This document shows positions 1-10,181 of a DNA stretch of 64,000 nucleotides, in pieces. Position 1 is the stretch's first letter; every line of letters begins with the position of its first letter. The notes beneath the pieces were generated by a model that ran no database searches, had not been told where the DNA came from, and saw nothing but the letters and a program-made list of their open reading frames with translations. Origin of the DNA: a bacterium (GTDB lineage: Bacteria > Pseudomonadota > Alphaproteobacteria > Rhodobacterales > Rhodobacteraceae). The translations under genes and the position numbers were made by a program. The stretch lies in assembly GCA_016124195.1 (NCBI GenBank), contig WGOE01000002.1:372001-436000 (forward strand), in the 5' to 3' direction.

Positions 1-795
1 GGGTCCTTGCAGTGTGACGGGTTTCAGGCCGACCGCTTCGATGTGCTGGTCTCGTGCCTTGCGTCGCGCACCGGTCGGCCGGGCGATGCCTGGGCCATCG
101 ACCACCGCGCCCAGGTCGCGGCGCTGCGGCTGGCCAAGGCGGCCGGGGTCGGGCAGGTCGTTCTTTTGTCGGCGCTCTGTGTGCAGCGGCCCAAGCTTGC
201 CTTTCAGGAGGCCAAGCTGGCCTTCGAGGCGGAATTGGCCGCCTCGGGCCTGACCTATTCCATCGTGCGCCCCACCGCCTTCTTCAAATCGCTCTCAGGC
301 CAGATCGAACGGGTGCGGCGCGGCAAGCCGTTCCTGATGTTCGGCGATGGTACCCTGACCGCCTGCAAGCCGATTAGCGATGCCGATCTGGCCGCCTATC
401 TGGCCGATTGCCTCGACGATCCGGCGCGCGCCAACCGCATCCTGCCGATCGGCGGCCCGGGCGAGCCGATCAGTCCACGCCAGCAGGGCGAGGCGCTGTT
501 CCGCATCTTGGGGCAGGTGCCAAAGTTTCGCAGCGTGCCGGTCGGGTTTCTGGATGCGATCATCGCCACCCTGAGCCTGCTGGGCCGCCTGTCGCCCCGC
601 CTGCGCGACAAGGCCGAACTGGCGCGGATCGGGCGCTATTACGCCACCGAGTCCATGCTGGTGCTGGACCCCGCCACCGGCCGGTATGAAGCGCAGGCCA
701 CTCCGTCGACCGGGCAGGACACGCTGTTTGACTTCTACGCCCGGGTTCTGGGCGGCGAGGCCCGGGTCGATCTGGGCGAACACGCGGTGTTCTGA
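1..795 (+). CDS. bciA: 3,8-divinyl (proto)chlorophyllide 8-vinyl reductase, BciA type (5' end missing)
   Basis: The reading frame is open from the first base, so the gene starts left of the window; 264 codons are visible and roughly 70 residues of the NAD(P)-binding N-terminus are probably missing. The protein is an atypical short-chain dehydrogenase/NmrA-like reductase. The stretch from FFKSLSGQ through FGDG to TACKPISDADLAAY closely resembles plant DVR and bacterial BciA, which reduce the C8 vinyl group of divinyl chlorophyllide with NADPH. This step belongs to bacteriochlorophyll synthesis, so the host is probably a phototroph or descends from one. The gene converges on the ABC operon at 806, with only 10 bases between the stops. 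Family call is confident; activity is inferred. Confidence 0.85.
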   Translation, partial: GSLQCDGFQADRFDVLVSCLASRTGRPGDAWAIDHRAQVAALRLAKAAGVGQVVLLSALCVQRPKLAFQEAKLAFEAELAASGLTYSIVRPTAFFKSLSGQIERVRRGKPFLMFGDGTLTACKPISDADLAAYLADCLDDPARANRILPIGGPGEPISPRQQGEALFRILGQVPKFRSVPVGFLDAIIATLSLLGRLSPRLRDKAELARIGRYYATESMLVLDPATGRYEAQATPSTGQDTLFDFYARVLGGEARVDLGEHAVF

Positions 796-805
796 GGTCT
801 GGCTC

Positions 806-1767
<962 letters not shown>

Positions 1768-1771
<4 letters not shown>

Positions 1772-2724
1772 GGGGCACCGGTCAGGAAGCAGGCGGTTTC
1801 GTGGGGCGGCAGGGTCAGGCGCGGCCTGGCCGCGCAGGCCGCAAAGCGTTTGGGACAGCGCGGGCCGAAGGCGCAGCCCTGCGGCAGGTTGGACAGCGAG
1901 GGCGGGGCGCCGGCGATGGTTTGCAGCCGGTGCGGGCGTGCCCCTTCGAGCGGCGGGATCGAGTTCAAAAGCGCCACCGTATAGGGATGCTGCGGATCGG
2001 CGAACAAGGGCTCGCGCGCGGCGCGTTCGACGATGCGGCCGGCGTACATCACCATGATCCGGTCAGCCAACTCGGCCATCACCCCCAGATCATGCGTGAT
2101 GAAGACGATGGCAGAGCCATGCGTCGCCTGCAATTTGCGCAAGAGATCGAGGATCTGCGCCTGAACCGTCACATCCAGCGCCGTGGTAGGCTCATCGGCT
2201 ACCAGAAGGGCGGGGTTGCAGGTCAGCGCCATGGCGATCACGGCGCGCTGGCGCATGCCGCCCGACAGCTGGTGCGGATAGCGGTGGACGGCCTCTTCCG
2301 GCCTTGGGATGCCGACCTCGGCCAGCAGGGCTATGGCGCGGTCCCATGCGGCCTTTTTCGACACCTTCTCATGGGTCAGGATCTGTTCGGCGATCTGCCA
2401 GCCGATGGTATAGACCGGGGTCAGCGCCGTCATCGGGTCCTGAAAGATCATCGCAATCTCGCGGCCGCGCAGGTCGCGCATCTCGCGCGGTCGCAGCCCC
2501 ACGAGTTCACGCCCGCGGAACTTGATCGAGCCTTCGATGACCGCGTTGGGGTCGGTGATCAGGCCCATCACGGCCAGCACGGTCATGGTCTTGCCAGAGC
2601 CGCTTTCGCCGACGATGCCCAAGACCTCGCCCTCGGCCACGTCAAAGGAAACGCCGTCCAGCACGCGGACCATGCCATGCTCGGTCCGGAAGGACACGCG
2701 CAGATCGGTGACTTGCAAGATCAT
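1768..2724 (-). CDS. Peptide/nickel-type ABC transporter ATP-binding protein (DppD/OppD family)
   Basis: This 318-residue ATPase carries Walker A GESGSGKT (39-46), signature LSGGMRQR, Walker B LLVADEP and the oligo_HPN tail (FGPRCP). These are the DppD/OppD hallmarks. It overlaps the permease gene upstream by four bases and the second ATPase downstream by four bases, so it lies in the middle of a tightly coupled five-gene transport unit. It is expected to pair with the DppF-like ATPase at 806-1771 on the inner face of the membrane. Confidence 0.93.
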
Positions 2725-3692
2725 GAGGTGCGCACCCGCGGGTCCAGAAGGATATAGACGACGTCAACCACCGCATTGGCCAGCACGACAAAGAAGCTGG
2801 CGTAAAGCACGGTGGTCATGATGACCGGCAGGTCGAGGTTCTGCAACGCATCGAAGGTCAGCTTGCCCACGCCCTGCAGGCCGAAGACCACCTCGGTCAA
2901 CAAGGCCGACCCGCCGACCAGCGCCCCGAAATCAAGGCCGAACAGCGTGACGAAGGCGATGAGCGAGGTCCGCAGCGCATGGCGCAAGAGGATGCGGGTT
3001 TCCGACAGGCCCTTGGCGCGGGCGGTGCGGATGTAATCTTCTTGCAGCGCCTCGGTGATCGAAGCGCGCAGCACCCTTCCGTACAGCCCGATGTAAAGGA
3101 TCGACAGCGTGATCCAGGGGATCACCAAGGTCAGGAACCAACCCTCCGGGTCCTTGCCGAACTCCTTGTAGCCCAAGGGTGGCACCCAGGCGAAGAGCCA
3201 GATGTCATGAAACCGGCTTTGCGTGATCAGGTTCATCACCTCGCCCAGCCAGTAGACCGGCATGGAAATGCCGATCAGGCCGAGGATCATCAACAACTTG
3301 TCCGGCCAGCGGTCGCGGAAGGCCGCGGCGACCACCCCGATGATCAGCGAGAACACCACCCAGAGAACGGCCGCGCCAAAGACCAGCGACAGCGTGACGG
3401 GGATCGTGTCCAGAACCGCCGGCACCACCTTCCAGCCCCGGTTGACGAAAGAGGTCAGATCGCCCGTGACGAAGATCTTCTTCATCATCGTCAGGTACTG
3501 GACGTAAAAGGGCTGGTCGAAGCCGAAGGAATGGCGCACGGCCTCCAGCACCTCGGGCGAGGCGTTGCGGCCGGCGATCCGCGCGGCGGGGTCGACCCCG
3601 GGCGTGCCGAAGAAGATCAGAAACACCAGAAGGCTGATGCCGAACATCACGAACAGCATCTGGGCCAGGCGTTGCAGAATGGCATAGGTCAT
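2721..3692 (-). CDS. Peptide-type ABC transporter permease (DppB family)
   Basis: The 323-residue protein starts at an ATG (MTYAILQRL) that shares one base with the stop of the next permease (TGATG); an in-frame extension to 3989 overlaps that gene and is not credible. It has the DppB layout: an N-terminal membrane helix at residues 10-30 with a GTPGVDP segment, a periplasmic region, five further hydrophobic segments, and the cytoplasmic EAA loop EDYIRTARAKGLSE that docks on the ATPase. With the DppC-like partner it should form the membrane channel of the importer. Confidence 0.93.
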   Translation of the reverse strand: MTYAILQRLAQMLFVMFGISLLVFLIFFGTPGVDPAARIAGRNASPEVLEAVRHSFGFDQPFYVQYLTMMKKIFVTGDLTSFVNRGWKVVPAVLDTIPVTLSLVFGAAVLWVVFSLIIGVVAAAFRDRWPDKLLMILGLIGISMPVYWLGEVMNLITQSRFHDIWLFAWVPPLGYKEFGKDPEGWFLTLVIPWITLSILYIGLYGRVLRASITEALQEDYIRTARAKGLSETRILLRHALRTSLIAFVTLFGLDFGALVGGSALLTEVVFGLQGVGKLTFDALQNLDLPVIMTTVLYASFFVVLANAVVDVVYILLDPRVRTS

Positions 3693-4696
3693 CAGCCGCG
3701 CCCCAGTTTGATTTTCGACCGCGGGTCCAGGGCATCGCGCAACCCGTCGCCAAAGACGTTCAGCGACAGGACCGAGATCACGATCATGATCCCCGGCGCC
3801 AAGGCCACGGCGGGGCGGGTGTACAACAGCGTCTGGCCGTCCTGGATGATGGTGCCCCAGCTTGCCGCCGGAGGTTGCACGCCGATCGAAAGGAAGGACA
3901 GCGCACTTTCGGTCAGCATGTTCAGCGCCATCATGATCGGGATGAAAACGATCAGCGTGGTCGAGACATTGGGCAGGATGTCCTTCCACAGGATCCGCCC
4001 GCTTGGCGCGCCAAGGCCGATGGCGGCCATGACGAAATCGCTTTGCCGCAGCGCCATGACCTGACCGCGCACCGGTCGTGCCACATAAGGAATGTAGATC
4101 ACCCCGATGATGAAGACCGGCAGGGCCAGCGAACTCGACTCGATGGTGATCGGGCCTATGCTGATGCCTTGGGTGATCAGCACGATGGATAGCGAGATCG
4201 CCAGCAGATAGACCGGAAAAGCCCAGAGCACGTCAAGGATGCGGCTGATCACCATGTCGATGACGCCGCCGAAGAACCCGGCCAGCAGGCCGAAAGCGGT
4301 GGCGAAGATCAGCGTGAAGGCCGTTGCCGCGCTGGCGATGACGATCGAGTTCAAACCGCCATACAAGAGCCGGGCCATCACGTCGCGGCCCTGATTGTCC
4401 GCGCCCAGAAAGTAGTTGCCCAGCCGCCAGGTCGGCCCGATGGGCGTGTAGCCAAGCGCCAGACCGGTGGTCGGAAGCTCCATCACCGGATGCTGGACGC
4501 CGTCGATAGTGATCACGGCATCCAGGGTCGATTTGAACGGGTCCACGCCGGCCCACCAGGCGTAGATCGGGGCCGACAGGCAGGACAGCACGATCAGCAC
4601 GAAAAAGGCCAGCGCGACCAGGGCGGTGCGGTCGCGGCTGAGCCGGTGGAGCGCCGTGGCCCAGGGGCCACGGCTGATATTGGCGGCGGTGTTCAC
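3692..4696 (-). CDS. Peptide-type ABC transporter permease (DppC family)
   Basis: I place the start at GTG 4696 (VNTAANISRG), 334 residues, preceded by AGGG six bases upstream and lying just past the stop of the substrate-binding protein gene (4719); the longer frame to 4804 would overlap that gene with unlikely sequence. The protein has the extended first periplasmic loop of DppC proteins (FLGADNQGRD motif) and the EAA loop ending GRILWKDILPN. It is the second half of the permease pair. An alternative start a few codons away is possible. Confidence 0.88.
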   Translation of the reverse strand: MNTAANISRGPWATALHRLSRDRTALVALAFFVLIVLSCLSAPIYAWWAGVDPFKSTLDAVITIDGVQHPVMELPTTGLALGYTPIGPTWRLGNYFLGADNQGRDVMARLLYGGLNSIVIASAATAFTLIFATAFGLLAGFFGGVIDMVISRILDVLWAFPVYLLAISLSIVLITQGISIGPITIESSSLALPVFIIGVIYIPYVARPVRGQVMALRQSDFVMAAIGLGAPSGRILWKDILPNVSTTLIVFIPIMMALNMLTESALSFLSIGVQPPAASWGTIIQDGQTLLYTRPAVALAPGIMIVISVLSLNVFGDGLRDALDPRSKIKLGRG

Positions 4697-4718
4697 AGCG
4701 ACCCTGAAGCCCGAACCG

Positions 4719-6377
4719 TCACTGGACCCATGATTGCGACACCATCCAGTAGAATTGCGAGTTGAACTGGAAGTTGCCGACCCGCTTGGAGACGAAGTCC
4801 ACATGCTTGGGCGTGAACAGGGCCGCCATCGGCGCCTTGTCGGTCACGTCCTTGTCGACCTCGGCCCAAAGCTTGTTGGCCGCGTCCTGATCGGTCACGC
4901 CAAGGGCAAGGGCCTTGTCCATCTTGGCCTGGATGTCCTTGTCGCAGAAGCCCGCGATGTTGATCGAACTGTCGGACCCGGGGGTGAAGCTCGCGCAGCC
5001 GAACAGGATGTTGAGGAAGTCCGACGCCGCCGGATAATCCTGATACCACTGGGTGATCGAGATCTGCACCTTGTTGTTGGTGTTCTGGATATAGGTGAAC
5101 TGGATGTTGGGCGAGATCGGCTTGACATCGGCGTCATAGCCGATGTCGCTCAGGACCGATTGCATATAGGTGCCGATGGCCTTGGAGACGGCAGTATCCT
5201 CGGCGATGATCGTGACCTTCTGGCCCTTGGTGCCGGACTCCTCGACCAGCTGCTTGGCCTTGTCGAGGTCAGGCGCCGACCATTTGGTGCCGGGGTCCTT
5301 GCTATAGGGGCAGTAATCGACATGTCCGGGGAAGCCGGGCGGCAGGACCTGACAGACGGGCGATGCGAGGACCGGCCCGCCGAAGAGGTTGACGAGTGCG
5401 TTGCGATCCAGCGCGTAGTTCACCGCCTGACGCGCCTTTTCATTGTTGAACGGCGGCAGGTTCACGTTCATCGGCGCATACCACCAAGCGGTCAGCGTGT
5501 TCAGATGCACCTGATCCTGATATTTGGTGCCGATCTCGCCCAGACGGTCGGTGGGCGGCTGGTCGAACATCCAGTCGGCCTCGCCGTTCTGCACGGCCGT
5601 CACCTCGGCCTCGTCGGTCAGGCCGAAATCGAACTGGATCGTGTCGGGATAGCCGTCGGGCTGGGCGTCCTCGCTCCAGACCTTGAAGTTGGGGTTGCGC
5701 GACATGGTCATGCCCTTGTTGGGGTCATAGGCCGAGACGTAATAGGCACCGGTGCCTGGGATCGGGGTCGATCCGGCATCGGTCGTCGGCGCATCGGCCG
5801 GCAGGATCGAAGCATGGGGCAGGGCGAGCTTGTCGAAGAATTCGGCATCGGGCTGGGTCAGGTTGAAGGTGACGGTGCCTGCCGCCTCATCGCCCACCAC
5901 CCCGCCGTCAAGCGTGCAGGTCGCAGGTTCCTTGAGGCATTTGTCCGCGCCCACGATCACGGCATAAAAGCCGCCCGCCGTGGGCGATGAGACCTTGAAG
6001 ATGCGCTGGAACGAGGCCACCACGTCCTTGACCGTCACCTCTTGCCCGTTTGAGAACTTGATCCCCTTGCGCAGCTTGAAGGTGTAGGTCTTGCCGCCGT
6101 TCGAGACCTCGGGCATCGCCTCGGCAAGGTCGGGGACCTTGGTGAAACCCTCGGCGCCCGGCGCCTTCTTGAAGGCCAGCAGCCCGTCATAGATGCCCTG
6201 GTACAACTGCCAGTATTGCAGCGTGTAGTTGATCTGGGGGTCAAGCGTGCCGGCAGCCGCATGGGCCACCAGCCGCATCGTGCCGCCGCGATGGGCTGTC
6301 TGATATTCGGCCTGGGCCGGTGTCACGGCAAGGCCGAACAGGCCGGCTGCCGCCGTGGCCAAAAGAAGCTTCTTCAT
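4719..6377 (-). CDS. ABC transporter substrate-binding protein, SBP family 5
   Basis: This 552-residue periplasmic binding protein has a clear Sec signal peptide (MKK, hydrophobic core, cleavage after PAQA at about residue 23). The family 5 (peptide/nickel) signature lies near residues 80-115 (KTYTFKLRKGIKFSNG). A good GGGAGAG ribosome site precedes the ATG. It supplies the ligand specificity of the importer encoded immediately downstream. Family 5 proteins bind di-/oligopeptides, opines, glutathione or oligosaccharides; the neighbouring peptidase-like hydrolase at 6404 favours peptides or amides. Confidence 0.93.
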   Translation of the reverse strand: MKKLLLATAAAGLFGLAVTPAQAEYQTAHRGGTMRLVAHAAAGTLDPQINYTLQYWQLYQGIYDGLLAFKKAPGAEGFTKVPDLAEAMPEVSNGGKTYTFKLRKGIKFSNGQEVTVKDVVASFQRIFKVSSPTAGGFYAVIVGADKCLKEPATCTLDGGVVGDEAAGTVTFNLTQPDAEFFDKLALPHASILPADAPTTDAGSTPIPGTGAYYVSAYDPNKGMTMSRNPNFKVWSEDAQPDGYPDTIQFDFGLTDEAEVTAVQNGEADWMFDQPPTDRLGEIGTKYQDQVHLNTLTAWWYAPMNVNLPPFNNEKARQAVNYALDRNALVNLFGGPVLASPVCQVLPPGFPGHVDYCPYSKDPGTKWSAPDLDKAKQLVEESGTKGQKVTIIAEDTAVSKAIGTYMQSVLSDIGYDADVKPISPNIQFTYIQNTNNKVQISITQWYQDYPAASDFLNILFGCASFTPGSDSSINIAGFCDKDIQAKMDKALALGVTDQDAANKLWAEVDKDVTDKAPMAALFTPKHVDFVSKRVGNFQFNSQFYWMVSQSWVQ

Positions 6378-6403
6378 CGAACTCTCCCGGTTGGTTTCTT
6401 GTT

Positions 6404-7306
6404 TCAGTCGTGCGCGTTCAGAAAGCCGCCCACCACGCCCATGCAGAATTCGGTTTCCTCGACATGGGGCATGTGGCTGGACTCTTCAAAGATCATCCAG
6501 GCGGCGCCCTTGATGTGATCCTTGTAGGGTTGCACCGTGGCCGGGGTCGCCTCGTCATGGCGACCCGAGATCAGCAGGGTCGGCACAGTGATCTTGTGCA
6601 GTTCGGGGGTGATGTCCCAATTCTTCAGCGAGCCCACCACGAAGAATTCGTTGGGCCCGTTCATCGTGTGATAGACGGTCGGGTCCTGCATCAGCTGGGT
6701 GAAGCTGGCCACCACCTCGCGCGGGTTGGGCACCACGCGGCAGACATGGCGGGCATAGACCCAGTCCGTCGCGGCCTTGTAGGCGGGGTTGTCGTAATCG
6801 CCACTGGCCTCATGCGTGTTCAGCGCGTCCTGAATGTCCTGCGGCATCTCGGACCGCTGGCGCATAGCCTCCGAAGTCCAGAGCGCCATCGAGGCAGGCG
6901 AATTCGCAATCACCAGAGATTTCAGCCCCTTGGGGCGGCGCACGCCATATTCGGCGCCCAGCATGCCGCCCCAGCTTTGCCCCAGAACGTGAAAGCCCGC
7001 GCGCTGGCCCAGATGGTCGATCAGGTTTTCCAGCTCGTCCACGAAAAGCTGCGGCACCCAGAAATCGGCGCCCTTTTCGGGCAGATGGGTCGAGTTGCCA
7101 CAGCCGATCTGGTCGTAATGAATCACCGCACGCCCGTCGCGCGCGAGAAGCTTGTAGCTGTCGATGTAATTGTGCGCGACACCCGGCCCGCCATGCAGCA
7201 GAAAGATCGGCGCCTTGCCGGAGTTCAGATCGCCGGTGATGCGATACCACGTCTCATAGTTGCCGAAGGGGGCGCGCCCCTCGACCTGTTTCAATGGCGT
7301 GTTCAT
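6404..7306 (-). CDS. Proline iminopeptidase-like alpha/beta hydrolase (S33 family)
   Basis: The 300-residue protein is an alpha/beta hydrolase of the prolyl aminopeptidase/L-amino-acid amidase group. The oxyanion motif HGGPG is at residues 38-42, the nucleophile elbow GQSWGG puts the catalytic Ser at 111, a C-terminal SGRHDE supplies the Asp, and SSHMPH supplies the His. No signal peptide, so it acts in the cytoplasm. It is the first gene of the operon; 26 bases separate it from the binding protein. It probably hydrolyses N-terminal amino acids or amides brought in by the transporter. Proline specificity is not certain, since the family also includes amino-acid amidases. Confidence 0.87.
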   Translation of the reverse strand: MNTPLKQVEGRAPFGNYETWYRITGDLNSGKAPIFLLHGGPGVAHNYIDSYKLLARDGRAVIHYDQIGCGNSTHLPEKGADFWVPQLFVDELENLIDHLGQRAGFHVLGQSWGGMLGAEYGVRRPKGLKSLVIANSPASMALWTSEAMRQRSEMPQDIQDALNTHEASGDYDNPAYKAATDWVYARHVCRVVPNPREVVASFTQLMQDPTVYHTMNGPNEFFVVGSLKNWDITPELHKITVPTLLISGRHDEATPATVQPYKDHIKGAAWMIFEESSHMPHVEETEFCMGVVGGFLNAHD

Positions 7307-7393
7307 GTGGTCCCCTGTTGTCGTCCGACTCTTCGGTTCTGGTTGAGGCTTACGGTGGTGCGCGCGTCTTCACAGTCAAGAAAATTCACGCGT

Positions 7394-7402
7394 GGTATAT
7401 AC
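7394..7402. promoter_or_regulatory. Possible operator, GTATATAC palindrome upstream of the hydrolase-ABC operon
   Basis: In the 186-base gap between the amidase stop (7493) and the hydrolase start (7306) there is a perfect 8-bp palindrome GTATATAC (7395-7402) within GGTATATAC. Short GTAT-type palindromes are typical GntR-family operators, and a GntR gene lies at 12656. A TTGACT (minus strand, 7379-7374) is a possible -35, without a clear -10. Weak evidence. Confidence 0.25.
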
Positions 7403-7492
7403 GTTTGCACCGAGTCCGGGCGGGGTGCTGCTGCAAGACTGATCAGTTCCGCGCGGCGGATGCGCGGCAGTGTCGCGAGCCTGTCAAGGGGT

Positions 7493-8803
7493 TCAGCCAA
7501 TCAGCAGGTCCTCGATCTGGCGCGCGATGGACATCAGGCGCTGGTCCTGACCCAGTGGCCCGGTCAGTTGCAGGCCGACCGGCAAGCCATCCAGCGCGCC
7601 GCAGGGCAGGCTCAGCGACGGGTGGCCAGTCAGATTGGCAAAGCCGCTCGACAGCATTTCGCTGTCCTGGTCATCGGCAATCCGCGGGTCTTCGTGCGGG
7701 GCAACGAAGGGGACCGCGGGGGCGACCAGCACATCCACGTCCTGAAACAGGGCCTCGACCCGCTGGCGCAGATCGGCCTGAAGCCGGGTTGCGGCGATAT
7801 AGGCGGTGGCCGGTGTCAGGGCACCCGCCTCGATCTGGGCACGGGTGCCGGGCGCATAGCCGGCAGGGTTCAGCGCCATCAGATCGGCATGGATCAGCGC
7901 GGCCTCGGGCGCGAGGATCGTCATCAGCGTGGCATTGGCCTGCCCGATCCAGGGGCAGTCCAGGTAGATCAGCTCCGACCCTCGTGCCCGCAAATTGCGC
8001 AGGCGGTCCAGCACCAGATCGGTGACCGGCCGCCCGATCGGCGTGTGCGAAAACTGCCAGGCGATCAGCCCGATCCGCAAGGGGCCCGGTTCGCTTGCCA
8101 AGGGCATGGGCCGGTCCGCAAGGCAGGCCAGCGCCAGCGCAGCATCGGCCACGCTCCGCGCGAGGGGGCCTGCGTGATCGAGGCGCCACGACAGGGGAAA
8201 GACGCCGTCCAGCGGCACAAGGCCAAAGCTGGGCTTCACCCCAACGATGCCGCAATAGGCGGCCGGAATGCGGATCGACCCGCCGGTGTCGGTGCCGATC
8301 GCCAGCGGCACGATCCCGGCCGCGACCGCCGCCGCCGACCCGCCGCTGGACCCGCCCGCCGTGCGCGTCGGATCATGCGGGTTGTTGGTCTGGCCGATTT
8401 CGGGATGCGCCACGCCATAGGCGTATTCCAGCAGGTTGGTCTTGCCGAAGATCACCGCCCCCGCCGCCCTGAGCCGGGCCACCAGCGTGGCATCCGCTGT
8501 CGCCATGCGTGGCATCTGCACCTTCGAGCCGTGTCCGGTGGGCATGCCCTCCACCTCGATCAGGTCCTTGATGGCCACGGGTATGCCGTGCAGCGGGCCA
8601 AGATCGCGCCCTGCGGCAAGGTCCAGGGTGGCGCGTCTGGCCTTGGCGCGCGCAAGGTCGGCCATCGGTGCCGCAAAGGCGTTCAGCGCGGGCTCCAGCC
8701 TTTGCAGACGGTCCAGCGCCGCATTGACCACATCCAGCGGCGTGAAACGTCCATTGCGATAGCCAGCACCCAGGTCGGCCACGCTGAGAAAGGCGGTCTC
8801 CAT
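7493..8803 (-). CDS. Amidase (amidase signature family)
   Basis: The 436-residue protein starts at the ATG of METAFLSV (8803), directly after the M20 peptidase stop; a longer frame to 9013 overlaps that gene. It shows the Ser-cisSer-Lys triad: Lys79 in VAIKD, cis-Ser152 in the GGSSGGS glycine-rich block, and nucleophile Ser176 in GTDTGGS, with the usual 24-residue spacing between the two serines. It hydrolyses a carboxamide. The gene ends the GntR-led catabolic operon, so its substrate is probably an amide released or imported by neighbouring systems. It differs from the allophanate hydrolase at 43413, which has a C-terminal extension. Confidence 0.9.
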   Translation of the reverse strand: METAFLSVADLGAGYRNGRFTPLDVVNAALDRLQRLEPALNAFAAPMADLARAKARRATLDLAAGRDLGPLHGIPVAIKDLIEVEGMPTGHGSKVQMPRMATADATLVARLRAAGAVIFGKTNLLEYAYGVAHPEIGQTNNPHDPTRTAGGSSGGSAAAVAAGIVPLAIGTDTGGSIRIPAAYCGIVGVKPSFGLVPLDGVFPLSWRLDHAGPLARSVADAALALACLADRPMPLASEPGPLRIGLIAWQFSHTPIGRPVTDLVLDRLRNLRARGSELIYLDCPWIGQANATLMTILAPEAALIHADLMALNPAGYAPGTRAQIEAGALTPATAYIAATRLQADLRQRVEALFQDVDVLVAPAVPFVAPHEDPRIADDQDSEMLSSGFANLTGHPSLSLPCGALDGLPVGLQLTGPLGQDQRLMSIARQIEDLLIG

Positions 8804-8804
8804 C

Positions 8805-10181
8805 CTACACCCGCCGCGCCAGATGGTCGAACAGCCGGGCCCAGGCGATCTGCCCTGTGCGAAAGCTCGACAGGCGGAAGTGTTCGTTGGGCGCGTGGTA
8901 ATCCTCGTCCGAGGTCGAGAAGGAAAAGAAAATCGTCCCGACGCCCAGATTGCGGGCAAAGACCTCGCCGATCGGAATCGTGGCGCCCATGGCAACACGC
9001 AGCGGTCTGGCACCCAGTACCTGGGCCAGGATGTCCTCGGCCACTTTCAGTTCGGGCAGTGCCGGGTCCAGCGCAAAGGCCGGCGTGCCCGGGCCCTTCT
9101 GCGTCACGGTGAGCCGGAAGCCGGTGGGCAGTTCGGCCTCAAGATGCCGCCGGATGGCTGCGACCACGTCATCGGGCACCTGGCCCGGCACCAGACGGCA
9201 GGTGATCTTGGCCGAGGCGGTCGCGGGGATCACGGTCTTGGTCCCGGCCCCGGCATAACCACCGCTGATGCCGTTGAATTCCAGCGTGGGGCGCAGCCAT
9301 TGCCGGGTCAGCAGCGAGACGCCGTCGGGCAGGGGGCTGGGTTGCGGCGCGCCGATCTCGGCAAAATAGCCGGCGGAGTCATAGTTCACCCCGCGGATGG
9401 CAGCCTCGATCAGAGGGTCGGGCGGCAGGGCCGCGCTGGCAAAGCCCGCGACCCGCACCTCACCCTCGGCATCGTGCAGGCTCGACAGGATCCGCGTCAG
9501 CGCGCGGATCGGATTGGGCGCGCTGCCGCCGTGCCGGCCGGAATGCAGGTCCTTCATCGCGCCATCGACCGTCACTTCCAGCGCCACCAGCCCGCGGCTC
9601 GCCACCGTGACCGAGGGCAGATCGGCCCGCCACATCGCCCCGTCGGCCGACACGACCAGATCGCAGACCAGCCGGTCCTTGAGCCCCGCCACGGCGGCGT
9701 CGAAATTCGGACTGCCCGATTCCTCTTCGCCCTCGATCAGGACTTTGACGTTCAGCGGCAGGCCGCCAGTTACGGCGCGGTAGGCCGCAGCCACTAGGAT
9801 CGGGATCAGCAGGGGGCCCTTGTCATCGGACACGCCGCGCGCATAAAGCCTGTCGTTGCGCAGGGTCGGCTCGAAGGGTGGAGAGAGCCATTTCTCAACC
9901 GGATCAGGTGGTTGCACATCGTAATGGCCATAGACGAGGATGGTCGGCGCGCCCGGCGCCTCGCACCATTCGGCCAGAACGCAAGGATGGCCGGGCGTCG
10001 GGATGATCTCGACCGCGGGAAAGCCCGCATTGGACAATTCGCCCGCCACAAAGGCGGCCGCCTGCCGGATGCCGGTCTGATAGGCCGGGTCGGTGCTGAC
10101 GCTGGGGATGCGGCAGAACTGCTTGAGCGTTTCCAGCGCCTCTGCCTCGTGCGCGGCAAGCCAGGCCTCGACCGCGCTCAT
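8805..10181 (-). CDS. M20 family metallopeptidase (dipeptidase/carboxypeptidase type)
   Basis: This 458-residue protein has the M20 metal-site pattern in order: GHYDVQP (first His), GVSDDKG (bridging Asp), EGEEESGS (general base Glu and metal Glu), then a later Asp and a C-terminal His in DEDYHAPNE. It has an intact dimerisation lid domain in the middle. It is cytoplasmic. Members of this branch hydrolyse dipeptides or N-acyl amino acids. Its start overlaps the SDR stop by four bases, and the amidase follows after one base, so the enzymes are co-expressed. Confidence 0.92.
   Translation of the reverse strand: MSAVEAWLAAHEAEALETLKQFCRIPSVSTDPAYQTGIRQAAAFVAGELSNAGFPAVEIIPTPGHPCVLAEWCEAPGAPTILVYGHYDVQPPDPVEKWLSPPFEPTLRNDRLYARGVSDDKGPLLIPILVAAAYRAVTGGLPLNVKVLIEGEEESGSPNFDAAVAGLKDRLVCDLVVSADGAMWRADLPSVTVASRGLVALEVTVDGAMKDLHSGRHGGSAPNPIRALTRILSSLHDAEGEVRVAGFASAALPPDPLIEAAIRGVNYDSAGYFAEIGAPQPSPLPDGVSLLTRQWLRPTLEFNGISGGYAGAGTKTVIPATASAKITCRLVPGQVPDDVVAAIRRHLEAELPTGFRLTVTQKGPGTPAFALDPALPELKVAEDILAQVLGARPLRVAMGATIPIGEVFARNLGVGTIFFSFSTSDEDYHAPNEHFRLSSFRTGQIAWARLFDHLARRV

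Noticed and set aside
2721-3989. N-terminal extension of the DppB-like permease to 3989
   Set aside because: It would overlap the DppC-like gene by about 300 bases; the ATG at 3692 forms a normal TGATG junction.
7450-7487. Hairpin CCGCGC/GCGCGG and TTGACA between the amidase and iminopeptidase-like genes
   Set aside because: No T-run after the hairpin and no -10 at the right distance from TTGACA; both could be chance in GC-rich DNA.
6320-9112. A 930-codon open frame on the plus strand
   Set aside because: Antisense to the iminopeptidase-like and amidase genes, which have clear catalytic motifs; the translation is low-complexity.
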